Source: Nitriliruptorales bacterium (GTDB taxonomy: Bacteria; Actinomycetota; Nitriliruptoria; Euzebyales; Egibacteraceae). From it: a stretch of DNA of 5,894 nt. The position numbers and the translations under genes are program-made. The stretch is taken from assembly GCA_007119305.1 (NCBI GenBank), contig SKPY01000502.1, positions 1 to 5,894 on the forward strand. The letters are read 5' to 3'. This document shows positions 1 through 4,831 of the stretch, piece after piece; position 1 is the stretch's first letter; each line of letters opens with the position of its first letter. The notes below the pieces were generated by a model, which did not search any database, was not told where the DNA came from, and worked only from the letters and a program-made list of their open reading frames with translations.

Positions 1-1304
1 ACGTCGTCGAGGTCGGCGAGGTTGGCCTCGTAGGCGGAGACCTCGCAGCCTGCGGCGGCGAGCTCGGCGCGGACCGGCTCGAGCCCGTCGAGCGCCACGA
101 GGATGAGTGCACAGCCCCGGGCGGCGAGCTGGCGCGCGGTCTCGAGCCCGATGCCCGATGACGCCCCGGTGACGAGCGCGACCCGTCCCCGGAAGTGGTC
201 GAGTTCGGCGAGGACGCCCGGCACGGGCTGCTCGAGCTCGCGCTCCCAGTACTGCCACAGCTTGTCGGCGTAGGTCCTGATGTCGGGCACGCGCAGGCCG
301 GTGCCGGCGAGCGCGCGCCGGGTGTTCTCGGTCTCGTAGCGGGTGGTCTTCAGCAGGTCGAGGAGCGCCTGCCGCGGGATCCCGAGGCCGTGCAGGAGCG
401 CGTTGCGGGTGCGGTGCACCGGCGGAAGCGCTGCGGCGACGGTGCGCACCGATCCGGGTACGACCCGCAGCGCCCGGGCGTCGAGGCGCACGGGCAAGCG
501 TGGTCCCCCAGCAGCACGTGACAGCGCGTCCACCACCCGCCCGAGGGTCGGTGGGTCCCGGTCGACGAGGTGGAAGGTCGCCCCGTCCCAGCCGTCGGCG
601 TGCGCGATGTGGTCGATGGCGTCGGCGACGAAGTCCACCGGCACGACATGGACGCGGCCCCCGTCGACCCCGATCAGACGCAACCAGCTCGGCAGCACGG
701 CGAGGCGCTTGATCGTCGGGAACAGGTGGTAGAGCCCGTCTGCACGCAGCGCTTCGCCGGTCCGCGAGTGACCCACGACGATCCCGGTGCGGTACACCCG
801 CCAGGGCAGCTCGCAACGGTCGCGCACGACCTGCTCGGCGCGGTGCCGGGTGCGGAAGTAGGTGTTCTCCAGCCCGCGGGCCTCGATGAGCATCTCCTCG
901 CGGAAGCGGCCGGGGTAGGAGCCGGCCACACCGACGGTGCTGAGGATGTGCACGCGGCCTGCGCCCACCTTCTCGGCGGTGTCGAGCAGGTGGTTGGTGC
1001 CGTCGAGGTTGACTGCACGCATGCGGACCGGATCGGCCTGCGGATCGCGGACGGCAGCCAGATGGAAGACGTGCTCGACCCCTTCGAGGCGCGCGAGGTC
1101 GTCGGAGCTCAGCCCGAGCCACGGGGTGGTCACGTCACCACGCAACGCAACCACCTGCGCGGCACTCCAGCGCTGGGCGAGGTCGGCGAACATCTTCTCC
1201 TCGCCGTCGGGGACGAGCACGTGGATGCGCTCCCCCCGTGCCGCCAGCCGGTCCACGAGATGACGGCCCACGAAGCCGGTGCCGCCGGTCACGAAGTACG
1301 CCAA
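1..1304 (-). CDS. Two-domain SDR oxidoreductase (extended SDR fused to classical SDR), AcrA1-like acyl-CoA reductase candidate; C-terminus cut by window edge
   Basis: An uninterrupted minus-strand frame gives 434 codons and then leaves the window. The start is TTG 1304, chosen because GAGGGGAG lies about 6 nt upstream and the Rossmann motif follows at once: TGGTGFVG at residues 6-13, typical of extended SDRs. The active-site Ser/Thr region is LSTVGVAG (121-128). Tyr149 is present in NTYFRTR, but the usual YxxxK lysine is Arg153. A linker of roughly 100 residues leads to a second domain with the classical SDR motif TGASSGIG (379-386); its catalytic residues lie outside the window. From family knowledge, this order of an extended SDR then a classical SDR is that of mycobacterial AcrA1-type fatty acyl-CoA reductases of about 650 residues, so about 200 residues are probably missing. 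NADPH-dependent reduction of an acyl thioester or lipid carbonyl is inference; other lipid or polyketide SDR roles are possible. It follows the exporter genes on the same strand after 148 bp, so cotranscription is uncertain. Confidence 0.85.
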   Translation of the reverse strand, partial: MAYFVTGGTGFVGRHLVDRLAARGERIHVLVPDGEEKMFADLAQRWSAAQVVALRGDVTTPWLGLSSDDLARLEGVEHVFHLAAVRDPQADPVRMRAVNLDGTNHLLDTAEKVGAGRVHILSTVGVAGSYPGRFREEMLIEARGLENTYFRTRHRAEQVVRDRCELPWRVYRTGIVVGHSRTGEALRADGLYHLFPTIKRLAVLPSWLRLIGVDGGRVHVVPVDFVADAIDHIAHADGWDGATFHLVDRDPPTLGRVVDALSRAAGGPRLPVRLDARALRVVPGSVRTVAAALPPVHRTRNALLHGLGIPRQALLDLLKTTRYETENTRRALAGTGLRVPDIRTYADKLWQYWERELEQPVPGVLAELDHFRGRVALVTGASSGIGLETARQLAARGCALILVALDGLEPVRAELAAAGCEVSAYEANLADLDD

Positions 1305-1393
1305 GGCTGCTCCCCTCGGTGGGTGTCGCTGTCGGGCCAGCATGTCGGACGGCGGCCCGGCGGCACCAGTGCGCACGGGCCTGCCTTGTCGGG

Positions 1394-1432
1394 CCGGATG
1401 GCCCCCTCGGCCAGACCGGAAGGCCCTCGGCC
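1394..1432. repeat. Imperfect tandem direct repeat in intergenic gap
   Basis: Two copies of a GC-rich unit lie between the permease stop and the SDR start: 1394-1412 (CCGGATGGCCCCCTCGGCC) and 1416-1432 (CCGGAAGGCCCTCGGCC). They are separated by AGA, giving a 22-bp period. They differ by one substitution and a 2-base length change. Each unit can fold back on itself weakly, and GGGCC-GGAT-GGCCC at 1391-1404 forms a 5-bp stem. This may be a local duplication by slippage; no function is evident. Confidence 0.6.
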
Positions 1433-1447
1433 CGGCGCTGGCGCCGG
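1432..1447 (-). terminator. Possible weak terminator hairpin after the permease gene
   Basis: A 6-bp all-GC stem, CCGGCG and CGCCGG around a CTGG loop, begins 5 nt past the permease stop codon in the direction of transcription. There is no T-run after it on the minus strand, so it is not a canonical intrinsic terminator. It could attenuate read-through into the SDR gene, stabilise the mRNA 3' end, or be chance in GC-rich DNA. The rest of the 1305-1452 gap shows no AT-rich promoter-like element on the minus strand. Confidence 0.3.
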
Positions 1448-1452
1448 ACGGG

Positions 1453-2256
1453 TCAGACGCCGACGTCGCGACGGTCGAACGCGACCAGCGCCACGAGCGC
1501 TGCGACGACGCTGATGGCGGCGAGCGCCGCCAGGCTGCCTGCGTGCCACCCGGTGGTGAGGGGGTCCGGGCCGAGATACCACGAGAACGGCGAGAAGGCC
1601 TCCAGCCAACGCCCCCAGTCGACCAGCGCCGCGAGCGCGTCGGTGACGTAGGCGAGCACCGCCAGGCCACCGGCGACCCCGAGCGCGACCCCGTGCCGCC
1701 CGGTGAGCGCGCCGAGACCGAACGCCACGAGGCCGAACCCGAGCACGAGCAGCAGCAGTCCGGCAGCGGTCGCCACGATCGCCGAGGCCGCGACGTCCAT
1801 GTCGACGGCCGCGACGAGCGCGAGGACGACCGCCGTCGTCACCGCCACCAGCGCCACCACCGTGACCACGAGCGTGCCGAGGCGCTCGGCCACCACCCGC
1901 CGGCGCGCGATCGGATGGGCCAGCTCGAGCTCGAGCGTGCCGTCCTCCTCCTCGCCGGCGAGCAGCCGTGCCCCCGCGCCGATGGCGAACACGAGCAGCA
2001 GCGCGGGGGCGAGCAGGCCGAACACCGTCGACTCCAGGTAGCCCGTCGGGGTGCCGATGGCGTCGTAGCCCAGGGCCTGCACCAGACCCTCCGGCATGTT
2101 CTCCACGAGGGCCTGCATCTCCTCGCCGGCGCCCATCGCCGGCCAGAACGCCACGTACGTCGCGTTGATGGCCGCCAGCGCGATGGCCCACAGCACAAGG
2201 CTGCGGCGCCGCTCGCGCAGCAGCGACGACAGGACGGGCAGCCGGTCAGCGAGCAT
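1453..2256 (-). CDS. ABC-2 type exporter permease subunit
   Basis: This 267-residue membrane protein is the likely channel partner of the adjacent ATPase. Six hydrophobic segments are visible at about residues 19-38, 76-99, 128-150, 157-184, 188-208 and 239-260. After segment 2 is the cytoplasmic stretch GEEEDGTLELELAHPIARRR (101-120), a variant of the acidic-GTLELLLAxPIxR signature common in actinobacterial ABC-2 permeases. Start ATG 2256 was chosen over an in-frame ATG at 2337 because the upstream one lies deep in the ATPase gene and adds a non-hydrophobic, Arg-rich leader. ATG 2256 also has GGAGG nearby and overlaps the ATPase stop by 11 bp. The large extracytoplasmic loop of about 37 residues between segments 1 and 2 is usual for such proteins. 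The substrate cannot be read from sequence; a drug, peptide or lipid-like compound is plausible given the TetR gene at the head of the operon. Confidence 0.9.
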   Translation of the reverse strand: MLADRLPVLSSLLRERRRSLVLWAIALAAINATYVAFWPAMGAGEEMQALVENMPEGLVQALGYDAIGTPTGYLESTVFGLLAPALLLVFAIGAGARLLAGEEEDGTLELELAHPIARRRVVAERLGTLVVTVVALVAVTTAVVLALVAAVDMDVAASAIVATAAGLLLLVLGFGLVAFGLGALTGRHGVALGVAGGLAVLAYVTDALAALVDWGRWLEAFSPFSWYLGPDPLTTGWHAGSLAALAAISVVAALVALVAFDRRDVGV

Positions 2257-3187
2257 GTGCGCTCGCCTCCTCCGCGGCGCTGTCCAGCTCCTCGGGAGGA
2301 ACGCGGTAGTAGTCCAGGAACAGGTCCTCGAGCTCACGGTTCTCTGCGGACCACGCCACCACGTGGTGGCGCGCCGCGGCCTTCAGCAGCGCATCGGGCT
2401 CCCCGTGCAGCAGACACCTCAGCGTGCACCCCTCGAGGCTGAGGTTCTCGACCGCCGGGAGCGCTGCGAACGCCTCCGGCCCGACAGGCTCGGCGAAGGT
2501 GAGCGTGATGAGCTGACCCGCGTGGTGGCGGAGCGTGGCGACGTCATCCACGTCGACCATCTGTCCCTGCCGGATGATGCCGACGCGCGCAGCGACGTCC
2601 TCCACCTCGCTCAGCACGTGCGACGACATGAACACGGTCGCGCCCCGCGCACGAGCCTCGAGCACGAGCTCGAGGAACTCCCGCTGGAGCAGCGGGTCGA
2701 GGCCGCTGGTCGGCTCGTCGAGGATGAGCAGCTCAGGCTCGTGCATGAACGCCTGCACGACGCCGACCTTCTGCTTGTTGCCCTTCGACAACCCCCGGAT
2801 GGGCCGCTCCAGGTCAAGGCCGAAGCGCTCGGCGAGCGGGCGGATGCGCTTCGCACCGGCGCCACCACGCAGACGCGCGAGGGTCTGGAGCAGGCTGCCT
2901 GCCGTCTGGCGGCCCTTCAGCGCCAGCTCGCCGGGCAGATAGCCGATCCGTGCTCGCAGCGCCGCACCGCCGGCACGCGGATCCTGCCCGAGCACCTCGG
3001 CGCGGCCGGCCGTCGGACGCAGCAGGTCGAGCAGCACCCGGATCGTGGTGGACTTGCCGGCCCCGTTCGGTCCGATGAAGCCGAAGATCTCGCCGCGCCG
3101 GACCTCGAGGTCCAGCCCCGCCAGGGCGCGGGTCCGCCCGTAGTCCTTGACCAGCGCATGGGTGCGGATCACGACGTCGGTGGTCAT
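2246..3187 (-). CDS. ABC transporter ATP-binding protein (exporter type)
   Basis: This 313-residue ATPase should energise the neighbouring permease from the cytoplasmic side. Visible motifs in order: Walker A GPNGAGKST (39-47), YLPGEL at the Q-loop position (83-88), ABC signature LSKGNKQKV (133-141), Walker B LLILDEP with catalytic Glu158 (153-159), D-loop SGLD (161-164) and the H-loop His190 in MSSH. From about residue 215 a C-terminal extension ends in LEDLFLDYYR, the usual tail of DrrA/CcmA-like drug- and antibiotic-export ATPases. The canonical Q-loop Gln is absent (Gly86-Glu87), which I recall as normal for this subfamily. The ATG start overlaps the TetR stop as ATGA (3184-3187), so translation is probably coupled to the repressor. 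The stop lies 11 bp inside the permease gene. ATP hydrolysis is well supported; the exported compound is unknown. Confidence 0.95.
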   Translation of the reverse strand: MTTDVVIRTHALVKDYGRTRALAGLDLEVRRGEIFGFIGPNGAGKSTTIRVLLDLLRPTAGRAEVLGQDPRAGGAALRARIGYLPGELALKGRQTAGSLLQTLARLRGGAGAKRIRPLAERFGLDLERPIRGLSKGNKQKVGVVQAFMHEPELLILDEPTSGLDPLLQREFLELVLEARARGATVFMSSHVLSEVEDVAARVGIIRQGQMVDVDDVATLRHHAGQLITLTFAEPVGPEAFAALPAVENLSLEGCTLRCLLHGEPDALLKAAARHHVVAWSAENRELEDLFLDYYRVPPEELDSAAEEASAHAR

Positions 3188-3831
3188 GAACCCGCCTCCG
3201 TCAGCGCGCCCAGCGCGTCACGCACGCGCATGTAGATCTCCTCTGGCAGGAGCCCGTAGGTGAGGAGCTCCGTGGCCGGAAGGGCGTAGCGGAAGGTGCC
3301 GCTGGCAGGCCCGGTGAGGTCGGTGCCGAGCAGACGATCGAGGTGCTCGTGCAGCACGAGCGCACCGAGAGACCACACCGTCAGGACCGCGGCACGCTCG
3401 CGGGGGTGGTCGCTCGGCTTGAGCATCCCTGACTCCACGCCCACGGCCATGTACTCCACGGCGTCGGCCACGAGCTCGTCCACCAGCGCGGCCACCTCCG
3501 CAGTTCCGTCCACCAGCGTGCGTGCGAGGTAGCGCAGCAGCGGCGGCTCGTCGGGGTGCTCGCGCAGCGCCGCGAGCGGATCGAGCTGCGGACCCGCCTC
3601 AGCGGCGGCGAGCTTGCGCTCGCGGATCACGGCGGCGACGTGGCGGTCACACGCCGCCCGCAGGGCCTCCTTCGTGCCGAAGTGGTGGATGACCAGCGCC
3701 GGTGACACGCCGGCGTTCTCTGCGATGGACCGCACGCTCGTGGCGGCCACGCCGTCAGCGGCGAAGCGCGCGATGGCGGCGTCACGGATGCGCGCGCGGG
3801 CGGTGCGGTCGTCTGCAGTGACTGTACGCAT
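3184..3831 (-). CDS. TetR-family transcriptional regulator of the ABC exporter operon
   Basis: A 215-residue protein, the usual TetR length. The N-terminal helix-turn-helix spans about residues 12-58: after the first helix (ARIRDAAIARFAADG) come TSVRSIAENAGVS (31-43), then LVIHHFGTKEAL (46-57), the classic TetR pattern with His-Phe and Lys-Glu-x-Leu. The C-terminal half is helical and Leu/Ala-rich, as expected for a ligand-binding dimerisation domain of unknown ligand. Start ATG 3831 is used because it lies right before the conserved domain. The open frame extends upstream to 4251 only by running antisense through nfnA. No Shine-Dalgarno is present, and the promoter -10 ends 7 nt before the ATG, so the mRNA may be leaderless. 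It is first in the operon, overlaps the ATPase by 4 bp, and has palindromes over its own promoter, so autorepression released by an exported compound is the likely logic (inference). Confidence 0.93.
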   Translation of the reverse strand: MRTVTADDRTARARIRDAAIARFAADGVAATSVRSIAENAGVSPALVIHHFGTKEALRAACDRHVAAVIRERKLAAAEAGPQLDPLAALREHPDEPPLLRYLARTLVDGTAEVAALVDELVADAVEYMAVGVESGMLKPSDHPRERAAVLTVWSLGALVLHEHLDRLLGTDLTGPASGTFRYALPATELLTYGLLPEEIYMRVRDALGALTEAGS

Positions 3832-3838
3832 GTACAGT
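3821..3838. promoter_or_regulatory. Palindrome over the tetR start codon (candidate operator O1)
   Basis: ACTGTACGCATGTACAGT has perfect 7-bp arms (3821-3827 and 3832-3838) around GCAT, whose complement contains the tetR ATG (3829-3831). The left half with its two preceding bases, TGACTGTACG, matches 8 of 10 positions of the left half of the neighbouring palindrome. A repressor here would sit at the predicted transcription start. Part of it is coding, so some of the symmetry could be incidental, but a 14-base inverted match in GC-rich DNA is unlikely by chance. Confidence 0.6.
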
Positions 3839-3843
3839 ATTAT
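3838..3843 (+). promoter_or_regulatory. Possible -10 element for nfnAB, overlapping the tetR -10
   Basis: TATTAT on the plus strand matches 5 of 6 positions of the -10 consensus and overlaps the minus-strand -10 (CATAAT, 3839-3844). Transcription would start near 3850 and give nfnA a 5' leader of about 145 nt. No good -35 is seen at the right distance: GCAGTG at 3815-3820 is poor. A start nearer to nfnA is possible, but no clear AT-rich alternative exists in 3861-3994. Confidence 0.35.
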
Positions 3844-3868
3844 GACTGAATGTTCAGTCAGACTGCAA
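3839..3868 (-). promoter_or_regulatory. Predicted tetR-exporter promoter, leaderless geometry
   Basis: Reading the minus strand, TTGCAG (3868-3863; 3 of 6 to the -35 consensus) is followed by an 18-bp spacer and CATAAT (3844-3839; 5 of 6 to TATAAT). Seven bases separate the -10 from the tetR ATG, so initiation is expected at 3832 or at the A of the ATG at 3831. That agrees with the missing ribosome binding site. This is the only AT-rich island in the surrounding GC-rich DNA, which supports it being a promoter. The spacer contains the 18-bp palindrome at 3843-3860. Confidence 0.6.
3843..3860. promoter_or_regulatory. Perfect 18-bp palindrome, TetR-type operator (candidate O2)
   Basis: TGACTGAATGTTCAGTCA has two perfect 8-bp arms (3843-3850 and 3853-3860) around TG. 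Size and TGAA/TTCA core resemble many TetR-family operators. It fills the spacer between the predicted -35 and -10 of the tetR promoter, where a bound dimer would block RNA polymerase. Its centre is 22 bp, about two helical turns, from the centre of the palindrome at 3821-3838, so two dimers could bind the same DNA face. Binding by the adjacent TetR protein is inferred from position. Confidence 0.75.
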
Positions 3869-3900
3869 CCGCACAGCGCTGGGGGCGGGTCAGGCAGCGC

Positions 3901-3930
3901 CTCGCGTCGGGGCCATGCGCCCCTTGCGAG
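3901..3930. other. Stable hairpin in the nfnA upstream leader
   Basis: CTCGC (3901-3905) pairs with GCGAG (3926-3930), and GGGGC (3909-3913) pairs with GCCCC (3919-3923) around a CATGC loop. The two stems are joined by a small internal loop (GTC opposite TT). There is no T-run afterward, so it is a poor intrinsic terminator. In the nfnA transcript it would lie about 65 nt upstream of the ATG. I do not recognise a riboswitch class; it may be incidental to base composition. Confidence 0.35.
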
Positions 3931-3994
3931 CGGGTCGATCGGCCTAGCCAGAGCCGGCGCCGGCAGGTCAGACTCGCCTGCGAAAGGGGAGCGC

Positions 3995-4831
3995 ATGTAC
4001 CGCGTGCTCGAGACCGAGATCGTCGCCCCGGACGTCACCCGCCTGCGGGTGCTGGCCCCGCGGGTGGCGACCCACTGGCGGCCCGGCCAGTTCGTCATCG
4101 TGCGCCCGCTCCGCGACAACGAGCGGATCCCGCTCACCGTCGCGGACGCCGACCCCGACACGGGTGCGATCACCCTCGTCGTGCAGGCGGTGGGACGGAC
4201 CACCCACCTGCTGTGCGACCTGACTGTAGGCGGGCACGTGGCGGACATCACGGGCCCGCTCGGTCAACCCACGGACGCCAAGCACGTCGGCACGGTCGTG
4301 GCCGTCGCGGGTGGTGTCGGCAGTGCGATCATCTATCCGCGGGCCAAGGCGCTGCGCGCCGTAGACAACACCGTGCTCGGCATCCTGGGGGGGCGCACGG
4401 CCGCGCTCGTCACGCTCGAGCGCGAGCTGGCGGTGGTCTGTGACGAGCTGTTCGTCACGACCGACGACGGCTCCGCCGGCCGCAAGGGCCTGGTCACCGA
4501 GGTGCTGACCGACCTGCTCGCCGAGCGGCGGGTGGACCTCGTGTTCGCAGCAGGCCCGGTGCCGATGATGGCCGCGGTGGCGGAGGTCACCCGCCCGCTG
4601 GAGATACCCACGGAGTGCAGCCTCAACCCGATCATGGTCGACGGCACAGGGATGTGCGGGGGCTGCCGCGTCGACGTGGGCGGCAAGACCCGCTTCGCCT
4701 GCGTGGACGGCCCGGAGTTCGATGCGCACGCGGTGGACTTCGAACGGCTCGCGCAGCGCAACCGCGCCTACCTCGACTTCGAGCGCCGTCGTGCCGAGCT
4801 CGAGCCCTGCCGGGCGGTGCCGGCGCCATGA
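3995..4831 (+). CDS. nfnA: Nfn/Sud-type ferredoxin:NAD(P)H oxidoreductase, small FAD/[2Fe-2S] subunit
   Basis: A 278-residue protein of the NfnA/SudB (PyrK-like) family, at full family length. The FAD domain shows WRPGQFVIVRP (28-38) and ERIPLTVADAD (43-53). The pyridine-nucleotide domain has VAGGVGSAIIYP (104-115) and AAGPVPMM (185-192). The C-terminal [2Fe-2S] region is CSLNPIMVDGTGMCGGC (208-224) plus FACVDGPEFD (234-243). Characterised Nfn enzymes bind this cluster by three Cys and one Asp, for which Asp216, Cys221, Cys224 and Cys236 are the candidates here. Start ATG 3995 has AAAGGGGAG just upstream and matches the family N-terminus (MYRVLETEIVAP). The in-frame ATG at 3842 would add 51 non-conserved residues and lies in the promoter. 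The stop overlaps the next gene by ATGA, as expected for a stoichiometric heterodimer. In known Nfn complexes this subunit handles NAD(H); coenzyme preference here is not readable with certainty. Confidence 0.92.
   Translation: MYRVLETEIVAPDVTRLRVLAPRVATHWRPGQFVIVRPLRDNERIPLTVADADPDTGAITLVVQAVGRTTHLLCDLTVGGHVADITGPLGQPTDAKHVGTVVAVAGGVGSAIIYPRAKALRAVDNTVLGILGGRTAALVTLERELAVVCDELFVTTDDGSAGRKGLVTEVLTDLLAERRVDLVFAAGPVPMMAAVAEVTRPLEIPTECSLNPIMVDGTGMCGGCRVDVGGKTRFACVDGPEFDAHAVDFERLAQRNRAYLDFERRRAELEPCRAVPAP

Noticed and set aside
570..1514. Long plus-strand open frame (314 codons) antisense to the SDR gene
   Set aside because: Shadow of the GC-rich minus-strand gene in the same triplet phase; no domain motifs and low-complexity composition.
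2920..2940. Loss of the Q-loop glutamine in the ABC ATPase (YLPGEL)
   Set aside because: Gly-Glu or Gly-Asp after YLP is, as far as I recall, usual in this exporter subfamily, and all other ATPase motifs are intact, so it is not evidence of an inactive protein.
1279..3235. Long plus-strand open frames across the permease and ATPase genes
   Set aside because: Rich in Arg, Pro, His and Glu with no recognisable motifs; antisense to well-supported exporter genes.
3614..3994. N-terminal extension of the NfnA frame, including the in-frame ATG at 3842
   Set aside because: The extension is low-complexity and overlaps tetR or the promoter; the family N-terminus and ribosome binding site place the start at 3995.
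3832..4251. Upstream extension of the TetR frame
   Set aside because: Runs antisense through nfnA and the promoter; the extra 140 residues lack any TetR-like pattern, while the conserved domain begins right after ATG 3831.
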